Below, piece after piece: positions 14,904-23,082 of a stretch of 64,000 bases of DNA. Positions within the stretch are counted from its first letter, which is position 1; every line of letters begins with the position of its first letter. The notes under the pieces were generated by a model. The model made no database searches. It was not told the DNA's origin and saw nothing but the letters and a program-made list of their open reading frames with translations. A program made the position numbers and the translations under genes. Source of the stretch: a virus; the IMG/VR virus record IMGVR_UViG_3300045999_002371, positions 1 to 64,000 of that record; one strand, 5' to 3'.

Positions 14904-16409
14904 TTAATCTTCGATTGATTCGGAGATAATCTTTGTAACTGTATCTTCTCGGAGAGCCTCTGGCAACTCACGCAGTGCCTGAGCACGATCTCCGAAGATG
15001 GCAGAGAGAACTCCACCAGAGGATTGACGGCTGGCTGTGATCTGAATGAACTCTTTATTCTGATCCATGTCGTTGACATTGCCCACTAACTTCAGGAGGC
15101 GATCAATCTCTTGAGATAGATTTGGATCTGCGTATCCGCCATTCATTTCCTCAGCAAAACGCATAAAAGCAACTCTTTGCCCCTGCATTTCGATAATTGC
15201 AGTCAGTAATGACTTGAGTTGATCCTTGGTCTTTACCTCTACTGGAAGATTAAATGCACAAGTATTTTGCGGCTTGAACGCTGGGCAGTTAGATGCAACG
15301 AAGCAGGTATCGCATTGACGCAGGGATGTTTGTTGTGTCTGAACGACAGGGACATCCATCAGAACATCTTTGCCATCATCGTCAGTCTCAACAATAGTCT
15401 TCATCTTGAACCCGAAGACAGGCAAGTTTGTCATCTCTTCAGGGGCTCTTTCTACTGCTCCACTGCGCTCCACTTTCCTCCCTTCCACTCCACTGTTATC
15501 AGAAGCGGATAGATCTAATCCCATCAACCCCGTCATCAACTCTTCTCTATTATCAGATAAGTTCTTGTCATTACCGCCCTCGATAATGTGGAAGTTGGGT
15601 GATTTCTTGTCCATGGATTCCTCTAATTTCTTGTATGACCAGACCGCTACTCTAGTGGCTTCAAGGGTACTATCTTTGACAAACTCCGAATAGTCTAGCC
15701 CAGCCTTGTCTACGATGTTCTTGTAGCGAGGTCGTGCCTGATCCTTCATCTTCTTCGGGTAACGCACTAGTCGTGCCCCATCCCAGATGATCGTCTCACC
15801 TCTACGCATGGGCGATAGCCATGACAATGTGCTGGCTGTGACAAATGGTATGGATCTTAGGTTGTCTGGCTTGGCACATCCAAGGGCGTGATAGTTTACC
15901 TTGAACTGGTTGGAGTAGGTCCGTGTCAGAGCGGCCAAGTTAGTTACTGACTCGATCTCGTCATTAGGTATAGCCACATTGTGGAAGTTTCTTGACATCT
16001 CTGCCAACTTACTCTGTCCATACTCTTGATGCCAGATGACCCATAGTTTAGGGTCGTTACTGAAAAAGGAACGCTGTTGCTCTATCCATTCAAGGCCGAG
16101 TACTTGTGAGTCAAACTCTAGGAATCCTTCAGCGCGATCTGCATTGTTGACAAGGAACTCTTGGTAGTCAGCGGCCAAGTCAATTAGTTCCTGACGAGAC
16201 AGTCCAGCCTTGTCAGCCTGTGATGCCCCTGACTCGATGTAGACCTTAGTCTCTGGATCGAAGTGCTCGCTGATAAGCCAGACCTTGGTCTTAGGCAAGC
16301 CACGCTTACGAAGACCCCAAAAGTTGAGTCCCATCGACTCAACCTTTTGACCTTCTAGCAGGGTGCGGTTAGAGCCAACTTCTACCCCTGAGAAGATAAG
16401 TTTAGTCAT
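14904..16409 (-). CDS. Hypothetical protein, possibly TGT/DpdA-like barrel (501 aa)
   Basis: The N-terminal ~290 residues show a repeating strand-helix pattern: KVYIESGASQ, a LEFDSQVLG segment, LWVIWHQEYGQSKL, and VNYHALGCAKPDNLRSIPFV followed by STLSWLSPMRRG. This order (SGA, conserved Asp, H-x-G, late S-x-SW) resembles tRNA-guanine transglycosylase-like barrels, including phage DpdA DNA-modification enzymes. The match is by eye and tentative. A Ser/Asn-rich linker follows, then a Cys cluster (CDTCFVASNCPAFKPQNTC) that could hold a metal. No deazaguanine biosynthesis gene is visible in the window. It overlaps the next upstream gene by eight bases. Confidence 0.4.
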   Translation of the reverse strand: MTKLIFSGVEVGSNRTLLEGQKVESMGLNFWGLRKRGLPKTKVWLISEHFDPETKVYIESGASQADKAGLSRQELIDLAADYQEFLVNNADRAEGFLEFDSQVLGLEWIEQQRSFFSNDPKLWVIWHQEYGQSKLAEMSRNFHNVAIPNDEIESVTNLAALTRTYSNQFKVNYHALGCAKPDNLRSIPFVTASTLSWLSPMRRGETIIWDGARLVRYPKKMKDQARPRYKNIVDKAGLDYSEFVKDSTLEATRVAVWSYKKLEESMDKKSPNFHIIEGGNDKNLSDNREELMTGLMGLDLSASDNSGVEGRKVERSGAVERAPEEMTNLPVFGFKMKTIVETDDDGKDVLMDVPVVQTQQTSLRQCDTCFVASNCPAFKPQNTCAFNLPVEVKTKDQLKSLLTAIIEMQGQRVAFMRFAEEMNGGYADPNLSQEIDRLLKLVGNVNDMDQNKEFIQITASRQSSGGVLSAIFGDRAQALRELPEALREDTVTKIISESIED

Positions 16410-16890
16410 CCCAGAACTCTAGTTCCTTGGGATTAGCAGCGGCATTAGACTTAGCCACATTGACTCGGTTGATGGAGTTCTCAATCTCAGACCATTGACG
16501 AACCTTCTTTGGCGCATCAGGACGGCGCTCCACAGCAAGGAACCCAGGGTTCATAAACATAACTGCAGGGATACCCTGCTCTTCAAATACCCATGCACAC
16601 ATGGCTGGGTCTGCATCCACATACATCTCGATAGGTGCACGAGAGCGGCTCATAATAAACTGGCGCTTCTTGAGGTCTTCACCTTCAAGATGATAGGAGT
16701 AGTCAATCAGATCATCGTAGTTGATGATTCCGTGAGAGTGAAGCCAGTGCTCTGCATCTTCTTTCTTGCGAGAGGTTCTGATAGCGACTCTGTTGTTGAT
16801 GTTCAAAGCATAGTAGAGCATGACTCCTGCTCTGATTGGATCGCCTGAGTCTGAACTTAATACGCCGTCTAGTGATAGTAATACGTTCAC
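16402..16890 (-). CDS. HAD-like protein, nucleophile apparently lost
   Basis: 162 residues. VLLSLDGVLSSDSG matches HAD motif I (hhhDxDGxh), but the first Asp is Ser (S6) and only D8 remains. AIRTSRK fits motif II and DADPAMCAWVFEEQGIPAV fits the C-terminal motif. The fold is probably HAD, but phosphatase chemistry normally needs the missing Asp, so a binding or altered role is possible. Sits between the putative transglycosylase-like gene and a nucleotidyltransferase gene in the same operon. Confidence 0.6.
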   Translation of the reverse strand: MNVLLSLDGVLSSDSGDPIRAGVMLYYALNINNRVAIRTSRKKEDAEHWLHSHGIINYDDLIDYSYHLEGEDLKKRQFIMSRSRAPIEMYVDADPAMCAWVFEEQGIPAVMFMNPGFLAVERRPDAPKKVRQWSEIENSINRVNVAKSNAAANPKELEFWDD

Positions 16891-16891
16891 G

Positions 16892-17830
16892 TTAGTCCCT
16901 TGTTCGGTAAGTTGCTGCTCTCCTGATTAGTGTCTGTGTGTCTGGTAGTTCGATCCCGTAAGTCTCTTCTGCCTGCTTGTCCTTGTACTGTTTCCAGTAA
17001 TCGTGCATCTGTCGAAGCGCTGGTACTGTTCCGTACTTCTTACCTGCTTGCCAACGGTAGTTGTACACATCTGCATACCCACCACCACTAGGGCTGAAAG
17101 CATAGCGACGACTATGGTGTATGTCCTCAAATAACATAGAGCCATGCATCAGTAACTGCTGTACTCGGAACTCGGCGTTACGACGTGCTGCATCGTTCTG
17201 TGCACCTTTGAGGTCTGCTAATGCTTGTGAGTAGCGCATAACAACATCAGATGCGCTCTGTAAGTCACGTTGTGCAGCCTTCTCTCCTACTGGATTGATA
17301 GGTGCAGACTGCTTCTCTGGGAAGACTGTCCAATCGTTATGGGTTAGGTCATAAGCAGCATAAGGATTGATTGTACGAATATCTGTAGCGCCAGGATTAA
17401 CATAGAAAGTTACTTCAAATCCATTCCAGTCTTTTGTATCTGGCTGTAGATGCTCACGGAAATCTTCATTGAGCATCTTGCTGATCTCTGTATCGCCCAG
17501 TCCGTTGTATTCTGGATGAGCCTTGCGGAACTGGATATAGTCAACGCCGATTAAGACATCTAAGTCTCCTGGTTCACGAGCAGCAGACCACTGATAAGAG
17601 ACTGCAGAACCTGCAAGCCATACTCGTGTCCATAGATCAGGATGACGATAGGTCTCGTTGAGGAAGCCAAACAATACTTGTAGAAGCCCATTACGAACCC
17701 AGCCCTTGAGCGTTGTTCCAGAGAACAGTTCAGGATCTAGAGTATCTTCTGGTTGGGAGAAGTACGATGTCGGTAGAGCCTGTATGGATACAGGTCCAAC
17801 ATATCGGTCTAATCCATCAGGGCGATTCAT
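16892..17830 (-). CDS. Nucleotidyltransferase-fold protein (312 aa)
   Basis: The segment VWLAGSAVSYQWSAAREPGD followed by LDVLIGVD is the pol-beta-type nucleotidyltransferase signature (GS, then D-x-D around residues 74-96); a later FEVTFYVNP could carry the third carboxylate region. The C-terminal half is helical. Such proteins transfer nucleotides to RNA, protein or small molecules; the substrate is not evident. Downstream HAD-like and barrel proteins suggest a modification pathway, by inference only. Confidence 0.65.
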   Translation of the reverse strand: MNRPDGLDRYVGPVSIQALPTSYFSQPEDTLDPELFSGTTLKGWVRNGLLQVLFGFLNETYRHPDLWTRVWLAGSAVSYQWSAAREPGDLDVLIGVDYIQFRKAHPEYNGLGDTEISKMLNEDFREHLQPDTKDWNGFEVTFYVNPGATDIRTINPYAAYDLTHNDWTVFPEKQSAPINPVGEKAAQRDLQSASDVVMRYSQALADLKGAQNDAARRNAEFRVQQLLMHGSMLFEDIHHSRRYAFSPSGGGYADVYNYRWQAGKKYGTVPALRQMHDYWKQYKDKQAEETYGIELPDTQTLIRRAATYRTRD

Positions 17831-17847
17831 ACCCTTAGTTTAGGTGG

Positions 17848-18123
17848 TTATTCCGCTTGGCGGTTTGCTAAAGCCTCAGCAATGCGTGCTTTTGCCATTT
17901 CTTCTGGAGTTGGCGGCATTAACTTGGCGATAACAGCCTTCGAGATACGATCAGCAAGTAGTTGTGTCTCAATGTCATCAACTAACTCCTTGCAGCATCC
18001 AAATATGTCGTATGTAGTTGCTTGTCGTGCAACTGTGTCGCTGGCAGGAAACACATGAGTCGATAGTGTCCCATCCTCGTTAATAACGATGCTAAAACCT
18101 GCTTGGATCTTCTGATCTTCCAT
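17848..18123 (-). CDS. Hypothetical protein (91 aa)
   Basis: Starts in an ATG/stop overlap with the 18123 gene. Beta hairpin start (AGFSIVINEDGTLSTHVF) followed by helices and an Ala/Glu-rich tail (EEMAKARIAEALANRQAE). No motif recognised. Confidence 0.65.
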   Translation of the reverse strand: MEDQKIQAGFSIVINEDGTLSTHVFPASDTVARQATTYDIFGCCKELVDDIETQLLADRISKAVIAKLMPPTPEEMAKARIAEALANRQAE

Positions 18124-18671
18124 TAGTTCATTCCTAACAATTTTTGTTTACGTTGGGCTACACCGATTGCTACTGGACAAAAATCACACAAGTAAGTCTT
18201 TTGTCCTGGGGTATCTTTGTACTTACCCATACCTTCTTTGATACGGTCTTTTTCTGTCTTAGGGATAAGCATGAGATCGCTCTTGTGCCAGTCTGAACAG
18301 CCATCCTTTGGCTTGTTGTGCTGCTTGTAGCACTTCATCGCATCTTCCATGAACATAGAACGTGAGTCATAGAAGGTCTCATCGATTGATGCTAGACCTG
18401 CTGATCCACCACCCTTAATTTGGCTGATGATTTCTCGCTTAGATTCTTGGTGTGCCCATGCACGAAGAGGCAATACAAACAACTTACCTTTGTGTGGCTC
18501 TCCCGAAGGGAAGACGTGAGACTCACATGCAACTGCAAGGAGATGATCTAACTCTGGCTCACCATCGTATGGTGGCAATTCGTCTAATGATTGACAGACA
18601 AGACAATAAAGCAGCCGAAACATCGGCTCTTGGTCTTTAGGTTTTTCACCCAGAATTGGTACGTTACTCAT
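18123..18671 (-). CDS. Hypothetical Cys-rich protein (182 aa)
   Basis: Contains LYCLVCQSL near residues 22-26, single Cys in the middle (MKCYKQH, DGCSDW), and YLCDFCPVA near the end, suggesting one or two zinc or iron-sulfur sites. No family recognised. Has an RBS-like AAGGAGC before the ATG. Confidence 0.65.
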   Translation of the reverse strand: MSNVPILGEKPKDQEPMFRLLYCLVCQSLDELPPYDGEPELDHLLAVACESHVFPSGEPHKGKLFVLPLRAWAHQESKREIISQIKGGGSAGLASIDETFYDSRSMFMEDAMKCYKQHNKPKDGCSDWHKSDLMLIPKTEKDRIKEGMGKYKDTPGQKTYLCDFCPVAIGVAQRKQKLLGMN

Positions 18672-18709
18672 TGTGCTCCTTGTAGTAGTCCGACTATCCT
18701 AACAGATCA

Positions 18710-18892
18710 TTAATCGAATTGTTTAGGCTTTCTTGATTGTTGGTACTGCATCCTTGGCTCTTTGGTGACTTTTTGAGACTCACCGTACGCACGATTCTTT
18801 GACTTACCGCCTATTCGACGATCATTGAACAAGTTGTGTGGTTGTCTACGCTCAAACTCACCAGGGTCTGGTGCTCCAAGTGTTGTTCGCAC
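18710..18892 (-). CDS. Basic disordered mini-protein (60 aa)
   Basis: Very rich in Arg, Lys, Gln, Asn and Pro (NLFNDRRIGGKSKNRAYGES). No hydrophobic core, so intrinsically disordered. The phrase NDRR also occurs in the 19609-19836 product (MIFNDRRKGA), hinting at related origin. First of a block of such proteins reaching to 23045. Confidence 0.5.
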   Translation of the reverse strand: MRTTLGAPDPGEFERRQPHNLFNDRRIGGKSKNRAYGESQKVTKEPRMQYQQSRKPKQFD

Positions 18893-18894
18893 GA

Positions 18895-19083
18895 TTAACG
18901 GCCAAATCTTCCAACTGTTGATGGCATTCGAACAGGCTTAGTACCCATTGAGCCTCCTAGTTTTGGTGTAACCATTGGAGCAGGTCGCATACCTGAAGAC
19001 CCTGATCCAAATGAGCCTATTGTTGAAGGCATTGGAATTGGTCGAGTTGTGCTACCAAATTGTCTAGGAGAAATGTTTGACAT
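18895..19083 (-). CDS. Low-complexity Gly/Ser/Pro/Met protein (62 aa)
   Basis: Contains an internal repeat: IPMPSTIGSFGSG near the start and VRMPSTVGRFGR at the end. No folded domain expected. It lies three bases from the next gene upstream, in the same operon. Confidence 0.5.
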   Translation of the reverse strand: MSNISPRQFGSTTRPIPMPSTIGSFGSGSSGMRPAPMVTPKLGGSMGTKPVRMPSTVGRFGR

Positions 19084-19085
19084 TG

Positions 19086-19403
19086 TTACATCCGTTCCGT
19101 GCTAATAGCACGGCCACCTTCTGCGTGTACCCAACCACCACTCTGCTTTCGTTGTGGTTCAGGCTTGTCGTACTTTGCCTTCCACGCCGCATCTCCTGCT
19201 GCTCGCATTTTTGATTGGTTACTTTCCCATGCGTTTTGAGCAAGTTTTTTATCTACTGCTGCTGAGAGTGCTTGTCCTTGTGGAGTGGCTGCGCCTTTTT
19301 GCTTTAAACTTGCGACCCATTCGTCTGCAGATTGCACAGGGCGTCGATTGGGAGATGCTGCTCTGTTAGGAACAGCACCAGGGTTCTTTTTAAATAGACC
19401 CAT
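19086..19403 (-). CDS. Hypothetical basic protein (105 aa)
   Basis: MGLFKKNPGAVPNRAASPNR is a disordered basic N terminus; the middle (SADEWVASLKQKG, then AAVDKKLAQNAWESNQ) is helical; the tail is Gly/Arg-rich. Function unknown. Possibly DNA-binding or virion-internal, by composition only. Confidence 0.55.
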   Translation of the reverse strand: MGLFKKNPGAVPNRAASPNRRPVQSADEWVASLKQKGAATPQGQALSAAVDKKLAQNAWESNQSKMRAAGDAAWKAKYDKPEPQRKQSGGWVHAEGGRAISTERM

Positions 19404-19405
19404 AA

Positions 19406-19606
19406 TTACTTACCTGGGTTTACCTTGTTTGGATACTCAGTTGTTGCAAATCCATAGCCATAGAATGGGTGTAGTGATTGACGATTCGCAAGAGTTGCTG
19501 ATGACTCAGTTCCTACCTCTGTATCTGGGCGAACTTTACGGTACTTGCCGTCTGTTGCGCCTTCGTCTAATCCTGCGTTCATTGAACGTGATGTATTAAC
19601 TGTCAT
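19406..19606 (-). CDS. Hypothetical disordered protein (66 aa)
   Basis: Polar, Ser/Thr/Asn-rich with a short aromatic patch (LHPFYGYGFATTEYPNK). No motif recognised. Two bases separate it from each neighbouring gene. Confidence 0.5.
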   Translation of the reverse strand: MTVNTSRSMNAGLDEGATDGKYRKVRPDTEVGTESSATLANRQSLHPFYGYGFATTEYPNKVNPGK

Positions 19607-19608
19607 TG

Positions 19609-19836
19609 TTATTTGCCTTTCGGTGTTGTATGTGTGTAATCATGATTACCCCAACTACGGTCACCCATTTTTCCTGCGTCATAATTCTTTGCTGCTTGTG
19701 CGTACGCAGACTTCTTATCTAAACCACCATCTCGTTGAAAGGCTGTTCCTTGTTGCAAGCGTGCAGCCTCTTCATGCACAGCCATACGCTCTTTACGTGC
19801 TGCTGTTGCGCCTTTACGACGGTCATTGAATATCAT
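19609..19836 (-). CDS. Hypothetical basic helical protein (75 aa)
   Basis: MIFNDRRKGATAARKERMAV is basic, then a helical Ala/Glu/Gln segment and a Tyr/His tail. Overlaps the 19833 gene by four bases. Function unknown. Confidence 0.5.
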   Translation of the reverse strand: MIFNDRRKGATAARKERMAVHEEAARLQQGTAFQRDGGLDKKSAYAQAAKNYDAGKMGDRSWGNHDYTHTTPKGK

Positions 19837-20033
19837 GCCATCTTACCTTTCACTCGTTGTGCATTGCGTTGTGTGACGCAAGAGAGGCAGTGACCTCTGT
19901 TTGCCATAAATTCTACAGGGTTCATAACTACTCCACAGGTTGGACATGGAGCAGATCCGTTGTAACGGGTTGCGTTCTCAGCAATCTGTCGAGCCTGTAA
20001 CTCCATCGATAGCATGCCGTCTCCATCGCTCAT
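19833..20033 (-). CDS. Small zinc-ribbon protein (66 aa)
   Basis: CPTCG near residues 29-33 and HCLSC near 53-57 make a four-Cys zinc ribbon. Helical N terminus (MLSMELQARQIAENA) and basic C terminus. Probably nucleic-acid binding or structural; no family recognised. Confidence 0.6.
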   Translation of the reverse strand: MSDGDGMLSMELQARQIAENATRYNGSAPCPTCGVVMNPVEFMANRGHCLSCVTQRNAQRVKGKMA

Positions 20034-20308
20034 TACTCTGTCCCTACTCGCATATTGGCTCCAAATCGAAGAGGTTCTCTTACTGCAGTTCCTGGATCTT
20101 GTGCAGCACTTGATTGGTCAGAGAATTGAGAAGAGGAAAGACTTCCTCCAACTAGAGCGGCTTGTCCAGCAACTCTTGCTGCGCCTTTGGCGCCCTTGAC
20201 GCCAAAACGAGCCGTTGTCATAGCACCTCTTGCAGCACCTCGCGCTGCTACACCTGCTGCTCCACGAAGTATCCCTCCGATTGCTATTGCTGCTACTGGA
20301 ATTGGCAT
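20033..20308 (-). CDS. Ala/Gly-rich hydrophobic protein (91 aa)
   Basis: The first 70 residues are Ala/Gly-rich and hydrophobic with regularly spaced Arg (AAIAIGGILRGAAGVAARGA), which could insert in or associate with a membrane. A polar tail follows (SSSQFSDQSSAAQDPGT). The phrase SSSQF also appears in the 22385-22627 product. Function unknown. Confidence 0.5.
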   Translation of the reverse strand: MPIPVAAIAIGGILRGAAGVAARGAARGAMTTARFGVKGAKGAARVAGQAALVGGSLSSSQFSDQSSAAQDPGTAVREPLRFGANMRVGTE

Positions 20309-20694
20309 TAATTAGACCCCAATGCGTTACGTTCTGCTGCTTGGTATCCAGCGACTCCACCAGAGAACCACGAGATACGAGGTTCAGTATAGTTGCGATC
20401 CACCGTTACGATGTCATCAATTCCAGGTTGTGTTCTCTCGTATCCATAACGCTCTGGAAATAGTTGGATTTGTGGCAGAGGTGGGCGAACCATTGCCTGG
20501 ATGTCTGCTCCAGGAATGTTCATCACCATGAGAGCCTGTGAGGTTAAGCGCTCTGCATTTGTTGACCATGGGCCGTTGTATTGGTAACGCTTTGCCACCT
20601 GATCAGGTTTGATCGGTGCACGCCAAGGCTTAGTATGGTCGTAAACTCCATCAAATTTTTGTGTCATCCGATTGCTCCTCTGTGAGTTACCCAA
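20308..20694 (-). CDS. Hypothetical protein (128 aa)
   Basis: Basic disordered N terminus, then a Pro-rich, partly hydrophobic middle (ALMVMNIPGADIQAMVRPPL) and a C-terminal segment (EPRISWFSGGVAGYQAAERN). The start codon lies within the end of the 20664 gene. No family recognised. Confidence 0.6.
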   Translation of the reverse strand: MGNSQRSNRMTQKFDGVYDHTKPWRAPIKPDQVAKRYQYNGPWSTNAERLTSQALMVMNIPGADIQAMVRPPLPQIQLFPERYGYERTQPGIDDIVTVDRNYTEPRISWFSGGVAGYQAAERNALGSN

Positions 20695-21326
20695 GTAGTT
20701 GCTTGTACTTGATGAGGAAGTGGAACCTCTAACTCTCCAGCAGCATGCTGGTATGCACGAACAAAGTGCTTGTAACGACCTAGTGAACTAAGGCCTAAAT
20801 CTTGAGACATAGTTCCAGTTTGTCGTGGCTCTTCAGCCTTCTTTCCTTTTCCTTGCCCAATGAATGGACGACCCATCGCAATATCATATGCGTGACGGTC
20901 AATTGTCACTGCGTGTGGACTGCTTGGATCATTAATGTTGTGGAAGAAGTTAGTAACTTTGTGTCCACCAAGAACCTGTTCAGGATCTTCTCCTTGATGG
21001 ATACGACGTGCTTTCTCAACGTTTGCTGGAAGAAGAGCACCTTGTACTGTGCCAGTTTTTCTTAACTCATGCGATTCTCGAACGTTACGTTCCCAGTCAC
21101 TCAACGGAGAGAGTGCAGCAATAACTCCTGCACCACGTCGAACATCTCCCCCACCAACTCTAGAGGCTTCTTCGTGTGCTTTCTCGTACCACTCATGTCC
21201 ACCCTTTACAAAATCTGGGGATGCTTGACGATACTTACCAATAATGTTTTCAACATGTCCCTTGAATTGAGACTCTGCTAAGTTCTTATCCCAGCGACCA
21301 TGTGGGTCAACACCAAATTTAGCCAT
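20664..21326 (-). CDS. HhH-GPD glycosylase-like protein (220 aa)
   Basis: Order of motifs: VENIIGKYRQAS, GAGVIAALSPLSDWERNV, KVTNFFHNINDP, then HAVTIDRHAYDIAMG, and a final QATTWVTHRG. This resembles a phage family related in fold to helix-hairpin-helix DNA glycosylases, with the VTIDRH Asp as possible catalytic residue. It is the only clearly folded protein within the block of disordered small proteins. Function as base-excision enzyme is inferred, not shown. Confidence 0.5.
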   Translation of the reverse strand: MAKFGVDPHGRWDKNLAESQFKGHVENIIGKYRQASPDFVKGGHEWYEKAHEEASRVGGGDVRRGAGVIAALSPLSDWERNVRESHELRKTGTVQGALLPANVEKARRIHQGEDPEQVLGGHKVTNFFHNINDPSSPHAVTIDRHAYDIAMGRPFIGQGKGKKAEEPRQTGTMSQDLGLSSLGRYKHFVRAYQHAAGELEVPLPHQVQATTWVTHRGAIG

Positions 21327-21327
21327 G

Positions 21328-21861
21328 TTAGTTCCACGTTGGTCTCAAGTAGGCGAGCATCGCCTGACGACGTGCATTGATTTCTCCTGGCTGGTTAGCC
21401 TGTGTATTTGCCTTACCATCGTTAACGAGGTGAGGAGCAGGAGTAAGATGAGTTTGTGGTGCGCTACGAGGAATCATGTATGACACTGCGCCATCTCGAT
21501 TCACAAGTGTTGCTTTCATCTGACGGGCGATACCCATGTCAGGGTTAAATTCTTCAGGCCAGTAGTACATGGATGGCTCAATACGCTCACCCTTGTGTAC
21601 ACCACGTTGATAGGCTTTCTGGTTAACACGGTTCTTGATGCTATCCAACAAACGGTCATCACGACGTGAGCGGATAGTGCCAAGGTAACCATCTGGGTAT
21701 TCCGCAGATGGAACTCTTCCGACACCAATACGGAGTGAATCCATAGTGTCACGGGCTACAGGAGTACCTGCACCACCTTGATTGTTGTATCCAGCAAGAC
21801 CACCGCCACCTAGCGACTGCCAGTTCTGCGATGGTGAAAAGTTGTTATATCCGCCAGCCAT
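21328..21861 (-). CDS. Hypothetical Gly/Asn-rich protein (177 aa)
   Basis: Low-complexity N terminus (SLGGGGLAGYNNQGGAG), a central basic region (TIRSRRDDRLLDSIKNR) and a Pro-rich tail. Resembles virion-associated or RNA-binding low-complexity proteins in composition only. Abuts its neighbour by one shared base. Confidence 0.55.
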   Translation of the reverse strand: MAGGYNNFSPSQNWQSLGGGGLAGYNNQGGAGTPVARDTMDSLRIGVGRVPSAEYPDGYLGTIRSRRDDRLLDSIKNRVNQKAYQRGVHKGERIEPSMYYWPEEFNPDMGIARQMKATLVNRDGAVSYMIPRSAPQTHLTPAPHLVNDGKANTQANQPGEINARRQAMLAYLRPTWN

Positions 21862-22388
21862 TATCGATTCTTTTCTTTTGGCTTTTTCTTTGTGTTACGA
21901 ACTGTATCGAAGGTCTGTACATCGTACATAGCGTCCTCTTTACGTTCTTCCATCTTCTTTGTGGCTTCTTTTTTACTTGTGTAGACACGAGAGGCATCTA
22001 GTTGTACACCGCTCTTTGGATTTTTTGAGTCTACCCATGAGCCGATGTTTACATTCTTATCTTTAGTTCCTAAACGTACTTTTTCTGAGAACTTCGCAAC
22101 TTCATTTGCGCTTAACTTAGGGTCTTTACTTCCTGTATTAACCTTCTTTGTGTTAATACGGCGACCCTGTACATCACGCTCTCCACCAACTGCGTAACCA
22201 ACTGCTGGTTTTTCATCGGTTGTAACGCCAGTGTGCACGTTCATAGTTAGACCACGCTCTACGCCCTGTGGGTCTACCAATGGCTTTGCATTTGTGCGTG
22301 CTGCAAACTCAACTGCACTCAACGCAGGGTGAACACCCTCAGGTCGAATGAGTTTTTCAGGTCGAATTGCAGGACGCTTTCTGCTCAC
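21861..22388 (-). CDS. Hypothetical Lys-rich protein (175 aa)
   Basis: Basic throughout, with a folded-looking middle (GLTMNVHTGVTTDEKPAVGY) and a highly charged C terminus (KKEATKKMEERKED, ending KKKPKEKNR). No recognised family. Overlaps the 22385 gene by four bases. Confidence 0.55.
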   Translation of the reverse strand: MSRKRPAIRPEKLIRPEGVHPALSAVEFAARTNAKPLVDPQGVERGLTMNVHTGVTTDEKPAVGYAVGGERDVQGRRINTKKVNTGSKDPKLSANEVAKFSEKVRLGTKDKNVNIGSWVDSKNPKSGVQLDASRVYTSKKEATKKMEERKEDAMYDVQTFDTVRNTKKKPKEKNR

Positions 22389-22627
22389 TGGCTTCTACCT
22401 GAACCTTGAGATTGAGGAAGAGTAGTTGTGGATGCAGTGTCATCCCAACTAAAGGTTGTTCCTCTAGTTTTAGATGAGTACGCCAAAGGTCCACCCTTAC
22501 CAATTGACTGATTACGCCACGCAGTTGCCTGCGCTGCACTTCCAGTTGTTGCTTTACTTAATGACAGTGGAGGTGTCATATCTGGTTGTACTGGCTTAAA
22601 CTGACTCGATGAAATTGAGCCACTCAT
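22385..22627 (-). CDS. Hypothetical Ser/Thr-rich protein (80 aa)
   Basis: Polar, disordered (MSGSISSSQFKPVQPDM). Shares the SSSQF phrase with the 20033-20308 product. Function unknown. Confidence 0.5.
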   Translation of the reverse strand: MSGSISSSQFKPVQPDMTPPLSLSKATTGSAAQATAWRNQSIGKGGPLAYSSKTRGTTFSWDDTASTTTLPQSQGSGRSQ

Positions 22628-22628
22628 T

Positions 22629-23045
22629 TTAGTAGGTGCTATCTACGCCGCTGTTAAAGTTAGGTGCTTGTCGTCCCATAACTGAAGGAACAATTCGTGC
22701 ATTTGCCATCGTTGCTCCTGCTTCGCTATTGATTGGAGCAGGCATCTTTGCAGTGATGCGGTGTTGTGCACCCTTACGCTCAACGTTCTGACGATTTGCT
22801 TTGTTCATGATTGTTGGATCGCCAGCCTGTGTGTTCTTCTTAGGCATTAACTTTCCAGCAAGTGGTGTTGCACTTGGTGCAGCAAAAGCACTTGTTGCGC
22901 TACCCATGTATGCTCGTGCGCCTGTTGCAACGATCTGCTCTGGTGTTGGGTTAGAATTCATTCTCTTACCTACCGATTCATGATGATTTGAAGGTGCGCC
23001 CATGCGACGACGCATTGCGTGACCCATATCTGTCCAATTGGCCAT
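22629..23045 (-). CDS. Hypothetical disordered protein (138 aa)
   Basis: Starts MANWTDMGHAMRRRMGAPSN. Ala/Pro/Asn-rich with many Met and Arg, no predicted core. First gene, in transcription order, of the disordered small-protein block that continues down to 18710. Confidence 0.55.
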   Translation of the reverse strand: MANWTDMGHAMRRRMGAPSNHHESVGKRMNSNPTPEQIVATGARAYMGSATSAFAAPSATPLAGKLMPKKNTQAGDPTIMNKANRQNVERKGAQHRITAKMPAPINSEAGATMANARIVPSVMGRQAPNFNSGVDSTY

Positions 23046-23082
23046 TGTGACTCCTTAGTCTTGTTCCAAGGATACGTCTGTT

